Shown here one piece after another: positions 1 to 8,681 of a stretch of DNA of 64,000 nt; within the stretch, counting starts at the first letter, position 1, and each line of letters opens with the position of its first letter. Below the pieces are notes generated by a model, which was not told where the DNA came from, ran no database searches, and worked only from the letters and a program-made list of their open reading frames with translations. The DNA lies in the NCBI GenBank assembly GCA_013540595.1, contig JABXKE010000002.1:1200001-1264000 (forward strand), written 5' to 3'. The position numbers and the translations under genes are program-made. The stretch comes from Pyrodictium sp. Lineage in GTDB: Archaea > Thermoproteota > Thermoprotei_A > Sulfolobales > Pyrodictiaceae.

Positions 1-352
1 GGAGGATAGGGCTTGAGGCATTACGCTCGTCAATAAACAAGATTTCAATCGAACGCGTCCTCAATGAATATTATTCATATTACTCTAGTGTATTTTGTAA
101 AACTGGTTGCTTGGCATCTGCTATATAATGTTATATAATATGTAGTGTTTCAAGCACATATCGTATCTGTCCTAGGCGTCTCTCACCAACTTTGTCCCCC
201 ATAGAGTTAAGGGTAGCAGCAGGAAGAGCTGTAGGACAATTACTAACATAACAATAATTAGGCCGGTTGTACAAGAACATAAGTATACAATAGCCTAGGG
301 TGCACGAGCACGACGCTAAGACCTAACGAGCCTAGATATAGGGTGGATTCTG
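1..352. other. Gene-free left edge
   Basis: No gene can be supported here. One frame is open from position 3 to a stop near 126 and could be the tail of a gene starting outside the window, but its 41 codons match nothing I recognise. A TATATAAT-like sequence occurs twice around 120-142 and may belong to a promoter. The remainder precedes the methyltransferase gene. Confidence 0.3.
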
Positions 353-1774
353 ATGGACAGCTTGACGGCGGAGAATACCAGTCTCGAGGAGAGGGCTTGG
401 GAGATCATTAGACAGGAGCGTGCTAAGAGGCCAAAACTGGGGTTACCGCCTAGGGGTGCACCGATACTTGTTGAAGCAGTTAAGCTTGCTGAGGAGATTA
501 AGCCTAGTCAGCATGCGAAGCGCGAGGTATTTAGGAGGCATGGTATACTGGGTAGTAGTCTTGATAGGCTCCTCACTGCTCTTTTCTATGATATAATGAA
601 GAGGCTTGGAATAATAGACAAGGTCGTGGCAGAGATTACTGGTGTTGAGAACCCCTTAATCCTTGACCCATGGCTTCGTGCTGGGCTACGTGTTGCAGTG
701 CACGCCCTTTTGTTCCATGAAGTTGATAACACTTCTCTACGCGCTCTACGCTGGGGGGTTGCAAGTCTTCTTAGTAAGGAGACTCATCCGTATGTGAGTA
801 TGTACTATTGGAAGGTGTTTGAGAAGATAGTTGAGTATAGGCCTAAGCCTAAGAGTGTTGAAGAGCTGCTTGAGTGGCAGTATCTCCTCCCGGCATGGTT
901 TATTAGGAGAATGAGGAGTCTCTTGGGTTCCTCTGAGGCTGAGGAGCTATTTAAGGCTCTCAATAGGAAGCCCTTGTTAAGCCTACGTGTGAACACTCTA
1001 AAGACAAGTGTAGAGCGTGTTGTTAGGGAGCTCCGTAGAGAGGGTAAGAACCCTATTGTGAGCAAGCGTGTCCCCGTAGTAGTTAAGATTGAGGGGCCCT
1101 ACGATTTTGACAGAAGCATGATTTACAGGAGGGGTTGGATTATTATACAAGAGGAGGCGAGTGCAGCAGCCTCACTAATACTGTCGCCTAAGCCCGGTAT
1201 GACTGTTGTTGACCTGTGTGCTGCTCCAGGCGGCAAGACTAGCCACATAGTTGAATTGATGCGTAATCGTGGTCGTGTATACGCTTTCGATATTGATCGT
1301 GCTAGGATAAGGCGTATGAGGGAAATCCTTAGAAGGATTGGTGCGTCTATAGTGAAGATTTACGAGCGTGATGCGAGGGAGGCACCAGAAGTTCTTGGCG
1401 AAGAAGTTGCTGATAGAGTTATGCTTGATGCTCCATGCACTAGTACTGGGACTATAGCGAAGAACCCTGAGCTTCGATGGAGAATAAGGGAGGAGGGCCT
1501 TGGAGAGATTGTTAAGATGCAGAGAGAGTTGCTTGAGGCGGCTGCGAAGCTTGTTAAGCCTGGTGGACGCCTCCTCTACACTACATGTAGTCTTTTACCT
1601 GAGGAGAACGAGGAGAATATTAAGTGGTTCCTTAGGACACACAAAGATTTCCAACTGGTTCCCTTGAGGGGGCCTTATGATGAGTCGCCGTGGTTGCTTG
1701 GGACTATGAGGGCGTGGCCGCATAGGCATGATACTATAGGATTCTTTTATGCGTTGCTAGAGAAGAAGGAATGA
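353..1774 (+). CDS. NOL1/NOP2/Sun-family RNA (cytosine-5) methyltransferase
   Basis: SAM-dependent m5C methyltransferase acting on tRNA or rRNA in the cytoplasm. The SAM-binding motif DLCAAPGGKTSH lies near residue 285, the motif IV cysteine is in LDAPCTSTG (about 362), and the catalytic motif VI cysteine is in LLYTTCSLLPEE (about 408), so both cysteines of the family are present. The 473 residues include a helical N-terminal part (about 70-170) resembling the NusB-like domain of RsmB-type enzymes. The ATG at 353 follows a GGGTGG ribosome-binding site. The gene stands alone, with an unknown gene downstream. The family is clear; the exact target base is not. Confidence 0.9.
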   Translation: MDSLTAENTSLEERAWEIIRQERAKRPKLGLPPRGAPILVEAVKLAEEIKPSQHAKREVFRRHGILGSSLDRLLTALFYDIMKRLGIIDKVVAEITGVENPLILDPWLRAGLRVAVHALLFHEVDNTSLRALRWGVASLLSKETHPYVSMYYWKVFEKIVEYRPKPKSVEELLEWQYLLPAWFIRRMRSLLGSSEAEELFKALNRKPLLSLRVNTLKTSVERVVRELRREGKNPIVSKRVPVVVKIEGPYDFDRSMIYRRGWIIIQEEASAAASLILSPKPGMTVVDLCAAPGGKTSHIVELMRNRGRVYAFDIDRARIRRMREILRRIGASIVKIYERDAREAPEVLGEEVADRVMLDAPCTSTGTIAKNPELRWRIREEGLGEIVKMQRELLEAAAKLVKPGGRLLYTTCSLLPEENEENIKWFLRTHKDFQLVPLRGPYDESPWLLGTMRAWPHRHDTIGFFYALLEKKE

Positions 1775-1843
1775 GGGCAGTAGATGGTAATAGGGCTCAG
1801 TGTTTTTGTCTGCATAGGCTATCATAGGGGTTGGGTGTAGTGT

Positions 1844-2530
1844 TTGAGTAGGCTAGTAGCTGCTATTACGCCTGCTGGGAAGCCTGTTGCGCTTCTTGTT
1901 GCGTCGGAGGCCTTGAGCTTAGTATCGGCTTGTGGTAGTAGATCTGTTCTAGCTTACTATGAGGGTTTCAGTTCGTGGCATCGTGTCTATAGTGAGAGGC
2001 CCAGAGTACACGACCTCTTGTCGGTGGATGTCTTGATGCTTGTTAGTGGTTGCAGCAGGTTATGCAGTTACTCTACTTATACACTGCCCAGTGGGAGCCA
2101 TGCAGAGATTATGGCGTGTACACTTAAGCCTCTCGGCCGTGCAGCAATGCGCACTGCAAACCCTCCAGAGCCACAGAGGAGGCTTACGAGGGCAGTCTTA
2201 GAGGCATATATTAGGAGGTTATTACGGGATGGTGTCAGCTTGTGGAGGCTCATAAGCCTCATGGTGACTACTGGTGGTGCACAAGGAGCCGTTATGGGTG
2301 TTCTCGTCAATAAGCCTGGGAGAGCGCCAGCACCACTGGTCTATGCCGCCTCTTCTTCAAAGGCGAGGCTTTGCTTGAAGTATGTTGAGGGAGGAGCAGC
2401 TATAGCCCTAGTTTCTTGTGAGGATGTAGAAGGCTATAGCTGTGCTACAGATAGGGTTGTTAGTCTGCGTCCTGTGAAGGGGCTTGCCCGTGTTGAAGTG
2501 AAAAGTCTTGTGGATGCCTTGCAGGTATGA
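1844..2530 (+). CDS. Conserved-looking protein of unknown function
   Basis: A 228-residue protein that I do not recognise. It is moderately hydrophobic and rich in Ala, Val, Leu and Ser, with several cysteines (for example the short stretch SGCSRLCS near residue 68) and no obvious transmembrane helix or signal peptide. The best start is TTG at 1844. It lies 69 bp after the methyltransferase gene on the same strand and could be co-transcribed with it. Codon use matches its neighbours, so it looks like a real gene rather than a chance frame. Confidence 0.6.
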   Translation: MSRLVAAITPAGKPVALLVASEALSLVSACGSRSVLAYYEGFSSWHRVYSERPRVHDLLSVDVLMLVSGCSRLCSYSTYTLPSGSHAEIMACTLKPLGRAAMRTANPPEPQRRLTRAVLEAYIRRLLRDGVSLWRLISLMVTTGGAQGAVMGVLVNKPGRAPAPLVYAASSSKARLCLKYVEGGAAIALVSCEDVEGYSCATDRVVSLRPVKGLARVEVKSLVDALQV

Positions 2531-2644
2531 TAGACCCGAACACTATACGGCAAAGACATTATATCACTCTTCTACTCTGTGAGTATATGTGAGGACGCAC
2601 TTAGAGAAACACTCTAAGACATATATGTGCTTTGGTGATAGGGT

Positions 2645-3208
2645 TTGGCTCCTCCTAAACCTATGACGAAAGATGCTCTGGTCTCGGCTTTTGCGGGTGA
2701 ATCCATGGCTCATATGAGGTACTTGTATTTTGCTGATGTGGCTGAGAAGGAGGGCTTTAAGAATGTTGCACGGCTCTTTAGGGCTATAGCCTATGCTGAA
2801 CAAGTGCATGCAAGCAATCACTTTAGAGCACTTAGGGATCTTGATGTTGACGAGAAAGCTGTGGCTGGTGCGCCATTTGGGCCTGGGAACACGCTCAAAA
2901 ACCTTGAGCTTGCCATACGTGGTGAGGAGTTCGAGGTCAAAGAAATGTATCCTGTCTACCTTGAAGTAGCCAGGTTCCAAGGCGAAAAAGAGGCTGAAGT
3001 AAGTTTCCGGTATGCACTCGAAGCAGAGAAGATCCACGCGCAGATGTACCGTGAAGCTAAGAGCTATGTTGAGAAGGGGCAGGACCTGCCTCTTGACGGT
3101 AAAAAGATATGGATATGCCCGGTGTGTGGTCACACCTATATAGGGGAAGAACCCCCAGAGAAGTGTCCAGTCTGTGGTGCTCCTAGAGAAAAGTATGTAG
3201 GCTTCTAG
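2645..3208 (+). CDS. Rubrerythrin
   Basis: Non-haem di-iron peroxidase that removes hydrogen peroxide in anaerobes. Residues 1-145 form the ferritin-like four-helix domain with the paired iron-ligand motifs (FAGESMAHMRY; AEQVHASNHF; LEAEKIHAQMY). The C-terminus is a rubredoxin-like iron site with two knuckles, CPVCGHTY and CPVCGAPR. The length of 187 residues is normal. The start is TTG at 2645 with a GGTGAT ribosome-binding site about 5 bases upstream; an ATG six codons later is the alternative. It is monocistronic and convergent with the next gene. Confidence 0.95.
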   Translation: MAPPKPMTKDALVSAFAGESMAHMRYLYFADVAEKEGFKNVARLFRAIAYAEQVHASNHFRALRDLDVDEKAVAGAPFGPGNTLKNLELAIRGEEFEVKEMYPVYLEVARFQGEKEAEVSFRYALEAEKIHAQMYREAKSYVEKGQDLPLDGKKIWICPVCGHTYIGEEPPEKCPVCGAPREKYVGF

Positions 3209-3234
3209 TATTGTGGCGAGATAGCTGAGAAGGT

Positions 3235-3576
3235 TTAGTCTATGTACTCCTTGCACTGAAGTGTTTTCAGTTTGTCAACACTGAATACAATGTAGTTCTC
3301 GCCGCCGATTTTTTCAAAGCCTCTTACCCCCATCTCCTCTAGCTTCTTCATACACTCTTCTCCACAGTCTCTAATGGCGTCTAGTACGTGTTCGAAACGG
3401 AGGTACCCTGTCTCTTCGGGCTCATGCCTTCTGTAGAGTGCTAGCAATGCAATTCTTACTATTTCTTGTCCAGACGATTCAACCATGCTAAACAACATTT
3501 CTCCTCTGTCTCTGAGGTAGAGGCAGAGAGTTCTCTTGAAAGCCTCTACAGGATCCATGACATGTAAGTCTGTCAT
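3235..3576 (-). CDS. Small protein of unknown function downstream of the siroheme gene
   Basis: A 113-residue mostly helical protein with three cysteines (including DCGEEC) and a C-terminal VFSVDKLKTLQC segment. Its ATG shares one base with the stop codon of the upstream precorrin-2 dehydrogenase gene, so the two are translationally coupled. This suggests a role linked to haem or siroheme synthesis, which is inference from position only. I do not recognise the family. Confidence 0.6.
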   Translation of the reverse strand: MTDLHVMDPVEAFKRTLCLYLRDRGEMLFSMVESSGQEIVRIALLALYRRHEPEETGYLRFEHVLDAIRDCGEECMKKLEEMGVRGFEKIGGENYIVFSVDKLKTLQCKEYID

Positions 3577-4340
3577 TACATCACATCCTCGCCCTGTTCT
3601 TCAAGAGGCTTTATAGGTTCTCTTACACGATGCAACATGTCCACGATGATGCTTATAGCTACTTTCCTACCTGTACTCCTTTCCACTGCTCTAGCTATGA
3701 CCTTTGCAGCCTCCTCTAGTAACGTGTTTACGTCGCCGACCCCTATTTTGTCCGCGACAGCTTTCTCTACTTCAAAGTATACTGGGAAGCGTTGCCGTCC
3801 ATCAGGTATGAGCTGTTTGAGTACCGGCTTAACTCTCCACATGACCTCGTATAATATCGCTATGTCATTCATTCCTCCCAAACACTCTCTGATGATGTCT
3901 CTCACGCGCCTTGCCACAACACCGCTTTTACCCTCGCTAGTCACAGCTATCTTTACTGCTCCATCAAGAATCTCTAATGTGTAAGGTACAACTATGTCTG
4001 TTCGCGTAGCATCAGTAGCATCATTAACCCATTTCCCTAATGCTTTCGCGGTCTCCCATACAATCCTGTTTACTTCGTTATCGCTTGTTGCTATTACGAC
4101 AATGTCTGCCCACTCAACATTTTCTCTCACTACATCCCTATTCCTTGCATCCGCTTCTACGAGGATTATTCCGTTATCAGATTTTGCTCTTTCCCTAAGC
4201 TCCTTAGAGAAATAGAGCCCTACAACTCTTACAGTAGCTCCCGCGTCACGGAACATTAGGGCACGACGGGTACCAACGCTGCCGCCACCAAAAACCGTGA
4301 CCCTACGCCCCTTAACTTCAACCCATAATGGTACGCGCAC
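3576..4340 (-). CDS. Precorrin-2 dehydrogenase / sirohydrochlorin ferrochelatase-like (Met8-type)
   Basis: NAD-dependent oxidation of precorrin-2 to sirohydrochlorin in siroheme and archaeal haem synthesis. The N-terminus is a Rossmann fold with the dinucleotide motif VTVFGGGSVGTRRALMF at about residue 14, followed by the ADIVVIATSD strand and the family segment VNDATD. VTSEGKSGVVARRVRD (about 133) is the dimerisation/substrate region. There is no uroporphyrinogen methyltransferase domain, so it is the stand-alone form. The 254 residues exceed Met8/SirC slightly through a C-terminal tail. The one-base overlap with the next gene points to an operon. Confidence 0.85.
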   Translation of the reverse strand: MRVPLWVEVKGRRVTVFGGGSVGTRRALMFRDAGATVRVVGLYFSKELRERAKSDNGIILVEADARNRDVVRENVEWADIVVIATSDNEVNRIVWETAKALGKWVNDATDATRTDIVVPYTLEILDGAVKIAVTSEGKSGVVARRVRDIIRECLGGMNDIAILYEVMWRVKPVLKQLIPDGRQRFPVYFEVEKAVADKIGVGDVNTLLEEAAKVIARAVERSTGRKVAISIIVDMLHRVREPIKPLEEQGEDVM

Positions 4341-4604
4341 TAATCTCTCTCCCCTCCTAGACTAGCTACGTGAGAGCTAACGTTAATTGTTTTACAGTGC
4401 TTTTCTAGTCCTAGATCCTATTCTAATTGGCTGAGTAGCGTAGTATGATGGGGAGTAGTAGTAAAGCCTACGGGGGCTGAGTGTGACCAAGCCGTGATGT
4501 ATGGCGGGGTTTACCGACGCAAGCATGTATTCACAGATGATGTGAACCATAACTTTGTGGGTAGTAATATTTTTACTCTTCACAGTGTAATTCATATATA
4601 GTAG

Positions 4605-5513
4605 GTGAATAAGGTAATGCCGTACTATCCGGCTTTTGGGGATGTAATCTGGCTAATGTTCTGGCTGCTTATACTCTACGCAATGCTGGAGCCTATGCTG
4701 AGCATGAGGAGGCTAACAGCTGCTAGGCTCTCACTGATTAGGAGAATGGAGGAGAAGTATGGATGGCGAGTAGTAACAATGATACATAGGGAAGAGAAGG
4801 TGACTTTCTTTGGTATACCTATCCAGAGATTTATAACTATAGATGACTCAGAGGCAGTGCTAAGAGCAATACGTAGTACTCCGCCAGACAAGCCTATCGC
4901 TCTAATAATCCATACACCTGGCGGCCTAGCCTTGGCTGCTGCACAGATAGCTAGGGCGCTCAAAAAGCATCCTGCTAAGAAGATAGTAATAGTACCCCAC
5001 TACGCTATGAGTGGGGGCACTCTCATAGCCTTAGCTGCTGACGAGATAATAATGGATCCCAATGCTGTGCTAGGCCCTCTTGACCCACAATTGTCTCTAG
5101 GGCCACAGGGACCCATGGTTCCAGCTCCGAGCATTGTTAAGGTGGCAAAGACCAAGGGTGAGAAAACCAGTGATATAATACTCATAATGGCTGACGTGGC
5201 TGAGAAAGCCATCAAGGAGATGCAAGAGACTGTGTACGAACTCCTAAAAGATAAGATGGGGGAGGAGAAGGCTAGAGAGCTTGCAAAGATCCTCACAGAA
5301 GGCAAGTGGACGCATGACTATCCAATAACTGTTGAAGACGCAAAGGCGATGGGATTGCCTGTGTCGACTAATGTGCCTCCAGAAGTCTATAAGCTAATGG
5401 AGCTCTACCCGCAGGCACCATATAATAGGCCTGGTGTGGAGTACATACCCCAGCAGCCGCACCACCCAATAGTGCCGCGGGGGCGTGCTCACGAGACTAG
5501 AACACTGTTTTAG
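4605..5513 (+). CDS. SDH/ClpP-class membrane-anchored serine protease
   Basis: Serine protease-like protein of the serine dehydrogenase proteinase family (crotonase/ClpP fold). An N-terminal membrane helix (about residues 9-25) anchors it. The ClpP-like domain follows, with LIIHTPGGLALAA forming the oxyanion region and SGGTLIALAAD carrying the nucleophile serine (about residue 137). GPLDPQL is typical of the family. The start is GTG at 4605, with an AT-rich box (ATTTTTAC) about 30 bases upstream, suggesting a nearly leaderless transcript. Substrate unknown; membrane protein turnover is plausible. Confidence 0.8.
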   Translation: MNKVMPYYPAFGDVIWLMFWLLILYAMLEPMLSMRRLTAARLSLIRRMEEKYGWRVVTMIHREEKVTFFGIPIQRFITIDDSEAVLRAIRSTPPDKPIALIIHTPGGLALAAAQIARALKKHPAKKIVIVPHYAMSGGTLIALAADEIIMDPNAVLGPLDPQLSLGPQGPMVPAPSIVKVAKTKGEKTSDIILIMADVAEKAIKEMQETVYELLKDKMGEEKARELAKILTEGKWTHDYPITVEDAKAMGLPVSTNVPPEVYKLMELYPQAPYNRPGVEYIPQQPHHPIVPRGRAHETRTLF

Positions 5514-5603
5514 TCTCTCCTCAAAACTCGGCTTCTCGCCTTGCTATATGTTCCCTATTTGTTTGTAGTGTGCTAAATGAGGCTTAAGAGTGTACTTACC
5601 ATA

Positions 5604-5613
5604 TTTTTTTAAT
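5604..5613 (+). promoter_or_regulatory. Putative TATA box for the DUF711-like gene
   Basis: A run of seven T followed by AA lies 32-41 bases upstream of the GTG start at 5645. This is the spacing expected for an archaeal TATA element with a short leader. The same T run could also terminate the upstream protease transcript. Confidence 0.35.
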
Positions 5614-5644
5614 TCGTGTACTTATACTATCACGGGTAAATGGT

Positions 5645-6772
5645 GTGAGTGCTGTGGCTGCTCGTTTTGACCTTGTTTCTGTGCGTGCCCTTGTTGTCCA
5701 CGCTGTGGTCGATGACTGGAATGACCCAGAGAACATTGCGCGTAGCTTGACGCATGCGACGACGCTCGTGAAGAAGGCTGCAGCGCTTCTTGAAGAGAAG
5801 CTGGATATTAAGCCTAACACGTTAAGGGTTACTCTCCCCCCTACGCCTCTTGATGGCGGGTCAGCTGCTAAGGTCTTAAGTGAAGCTGTACACAGGGCAG
5901 GCCTTGACGAGGACGTCTACTATGGTCTTCTACGCATAGATGCTTCTGTAGCCTCTCCAGAGTCTGTAGTGGAGGTCTTAAGGCTTGGTGCGAGAACATT
6001 TGCTAGCATAGCTACGCCTGTAACGAGTGAGAGTGCTGTAAGGATCCTTTACGAGGTGGCTAAGGCTGATCCATTAATGGCTGCGAGGTTCGCAGTCAGT
6101 ATTCCTGGCTTCGTGGAGTCACCCTACTTCCCCGCTGGTGCTAGTCTCTCTTCTGTGACTGGGCTCAGTGCATCTCTTCTCTATCCGAAGCTATTAGAGA
6201 ATAGGTCTAGTATATATGCTGGGTTTGATGATCTTGACGACGTCGCTATAGAGCTTGAGGATGTATTGAGTAGTATTGCTGAGAGCCTTGGGATAGAGTA
6301 TAGAGGGCTAGACCTCTCATTTAGCCCATGGATGGAGGAGAGTGTTGCACGAATACTAGAGGAGTATTCTGGGAAGCGGGTATACGAGCTTGGTGTAGCG
6401 CCACTAATCATGGAGATTGAAGAGTTGATAGATGATATATGTAGTGACCTTGACTGTATAGGGTTTAACCAGGTTATGCTCCCTGTCGCAGAGGACAACC
6501 TGTTAAAGCAGCGTGTCGCAGAGGGCAAGCTTACACTCTACAAGCTCGCACACCTCATGTACACTTGTATAAGTGGCTTAGACATGATAGTAGTATCAGA
6601 GAAGGACTGGACGCCAGAACTAGCGAAGGCCCTCATACAAGAGACTGTGGCGGCTGCAAGCATTAAGGGGAAGCCACTAGGCATAAGGATAATAGTTGCT
6701 AACGCTGAACCGGGTGCGTGGATAGACCTGGGGTACTTTGAGCATACGCCAGTAATTAGGGTAGACAGCTAA
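5645..6772 (+). CDS. DUF711/UPF0210-like protein
   Basis: A 375-residue cytoplasmic protein resembling the DUF711 (UPF0210) family, whose biochemical role is not established. Supporting segments are TLRVTLPPTP near residue 59, the FVESPYFPAG segment near 160, and the C-terminal GADTVIEI-free but conserved-looking PLGIRIIVANAEPG. The start is GTG at 5645. Third positions are T/G-rich at the 5' end and become A/C-rich towards the 3' end, as in many genes of this window. The family call rests on overall resemblance and would need a profile search. Confidence 0.5.
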   Translation: MSAVAARFDLVSVRALVVHAVVDDWNDPENIARSLTHATTLVKKAAALLEEKLDIKPNTLRVTLPPTPLDGGSAAKVLSEAVHRAGLDEDVYYGLLRIDASVASPESVVEVLRLGARTFASIATPVTSESAVRILYEVAKADPLMAARFAVSIPGFVESPYFPAGASLSSVTGLSASLLYPKLLENRSSIYAGFDDLDDVAIELEDVLSSIAESLGIEYRGLDLSFSPWMEESVARILEEYSGKRVYELGVAPLIMEIEELIDDICSDLDCIGFNQVMLPVAEDNLLKQRVAEGKLTLYKLAHLMYTCISGLDMIVVSEKDWTPELAKALIQETVAAASIKGKPLGIRIIVANAEPGAWIDLGYFEHTPVIRVDS

Positions 6773-6784
6773 TGGGCCTTATTG

Positions 6785-7507
6785 TTAGGAGCCGTTTTTC
6801 GCGCATACACTCTCTCCTAGGAGCCTCTTCATAGTCCTAGCATTCTCCAACATCCAGTGATTGTTGTTGAAGAACACGTAGACTCTCTCACCGCCAAGAC
6901 TAGAGACGAGGTTAGCAATCTCAGCTAGTTCGCTGAAAGAGTACTCGTGAGCATACCACATGGTTCGGCCATGCATCCTTAAGTATACTGACCTACCGCT
7001 ACGCCACAACCATAACCCTATGGGTTCTGGGGCGTCAACAGAGACGACTGTTGCACCAACCTCTCTGGCAACACGCTCTCCTAACCTCTCCCTCCACCAT
7101 GAAACATGCCTATACTCTACTGCCAGCCTCTCCCCCAGCCCTACCTCTTCAGCAAACCTTCTCAGCTTCTCAATATTCTGTGTCGAAGCAGTATAACTTG
7201 GGGGTAATTGAAGTAGGTAAAAGTCAACTATGTCGTCTAGCGGCTTAAAGCGCTCCCAGAATAGCCTCCAGAACCTTAGGGCCTTCTCGTTGAGCCTATG
7301 GACATGCGTAATTCTGCGGTGTATCTTCACGCTCCAACGCAGCCTAGCTCCTACCCTGCGCCAGGAAGAGACCATGTTCTCGTATGGTAGCTTGTAGAAT
7401 GAAGCGTTAAGCTCGACAGCATTGAGCCCACTACTGGAAACATACCACCTCAAGCCATCGGGGTTCCAGTCGTATACCCATCCACTCGTCCCTACAAAGC
7501 ACTCCAT
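6785..7507 (-). CDS. DUF72 (YecE-like) TIM-barrel protein
   Basis: A 240-residue DUF72 family protein, possibly a nuclease- or phosphatase-like TIM barrel of unknown substrate. Family hallmarks are FVGTSGWVYDW at the N-terminus, NAVELNASFYKLP near residue 32, FYLLQLPPS near 95, AVEYRHVSWW near 127, and the end motif VYVFFNNNHW. ATG start at 7507. It converges with the upstream DUF711-like gene with only 12 bp between stops, and is divergent from the broken ATPase gene. Confidence 0.88.
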   Translation of the reverse strand: MECFVGTSGWVYDWNPDGLRWYVSSSGLNAVELNASFYKLPYENMVSSWRRVGARLRWSVKIHRRITHVHRLNEKALRFWRLFWERFKPLDDIVDFYLLQLPPSYTASTQNIEKLRRFAEEVGLGERLAVEYRHVSWWRERLGERVAREVGATVVSVDAPEPIGLWLWRSGRSVYLRMHGRTMWYAHEYSFSELAEIANLVSSLGGERVYVFFNNNHWMLENARTMKRLLGESVCAKNGS

Positions 7508-7574
7508 GCTTGCCCAGAACAGTGTTAGTGTATAGCCGAAGTTTATAGCATATTAGGGTTCTAGGGGGTGTAAC

Positions 7575-8665
7575 CTGCTTTTTAGGCTTGGAGTAAAAGA
7601 GAAGCCTGAAGAATTCTACAACTATGAAGAGCAACTAGGGCTTCTCGGTAAGGGGCTCCTAGACGAGATTACTCGCATGATTGTAGTGAAGGGTGGAAGT
7701 CCTCACTGATACGCGTGGGGCTAAACAAGTATAAAGGGCGCCTTTATGCTATACTTGACGCCAGGTCCATGCCTGTACTGAGTAGTGACACCGTGTTTGA
7801 CGTGCTCGAGAATAGTCTTGTGAATCTCCTCACGAGAGCCAAGAGTCTTGGGGCACGCCTTGCAGAAGTGCTCTCTAGGATAGAGGGAGTGAGCATTGTA
7901 GGTCTTAGTATAAGGATTATACAGAGAAGCCCTCAGACTGTAGCGAGGATCATTGATGCACTCGACAAGGCCGCGGAGAGGCTTGGCGAGAAGATAGTGC
8001 TCGTATTTGATGAAGCACAAGAGTTCACAGTACTCCCAGGCTTTGCTAGACTACTAGCCCATATATACGATTACAAGGAGTCAATAAAGATAGTTCTTGC
8101 AGGCTCCGAGATAGGGCTACTCGACAGGCTTCTCGGCAGGAAGAAGCCAAGCTCACCACTATACGGCAAGCCCTACCTGGAAATAGCTATGGAGCGCTTA
8201 CCCCACGAAAAAGCAGTAGACTTCCTAGAGAAGGGCTTCACCGAGCTGGGAGTAGCATGGCCAAGAGCATACGTGGAAGAAGCTGCAAGCCAGCTAGACG
8301 GCATACCAGGCTGGCTTACCGCCTACGGCTACTACTCCTACACCACGAAAAACCATGGAGAAGCGCTGCGCAAAACACTCGAAGAGGGAACCACCATAGT
8401 GAAGAGTGAGCTAGAGAGGTTCCTCTCCAACCGAGGCCCAGCAAGAACACGCTACCTAGCAATACTAGGCTGCCTATCACTCCAACCCATGACCTGGAGT
8501 GAGCTCAAGAAATGCCTCGAGACAAGGATTGGGAGAACACTAAACAAATCCCAGTACACACGCTACCTCCACGAACTACAAGACTACAGCTTCATAGAGA
8601 AGAAAGGCAACGAGTACACACTAGCAGACCCACTCATAAGGCATGCACTGAGAACAATACATTAG
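7575..8665 (+). pseudogene. Archaeal AAA ATPase (PF01637-like) broken in its P-loop
   Basis: Two adjoining frames encode one ATPase. The first frame (7575-7709) opens with LLFRLGVKEKPEEF, the usual N-terminus of this family, and ends MIVVKGGSPH-stop. The second frame picks up with WKSSLIRVGLNKY from 7694 and continues to 8665. The expected Walker A (VVKG...GKSSLI) has lost its centre, apparently by a small out-of-frame deletion, and the first codon is CTG rather than ATG. Walker B (IVLVFDEAQEF) and the C-terminal winged helix are intact. A protein from GTG 7715 would lack any P-loop. Such ATPases are common dispensable genes in Crenarchaea. Confidence 0.75.
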
Positions 8666-8681
8666 CAGTGCCCCCATGCGG

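Noticed and set aside
4447-4520. Possible C/D box sRNA (ATGATGG, CTGA, GTGATGT)
   Set aside because: Boxes are imperfect and spacing does not fit a C-D'-C'-D arrangement.
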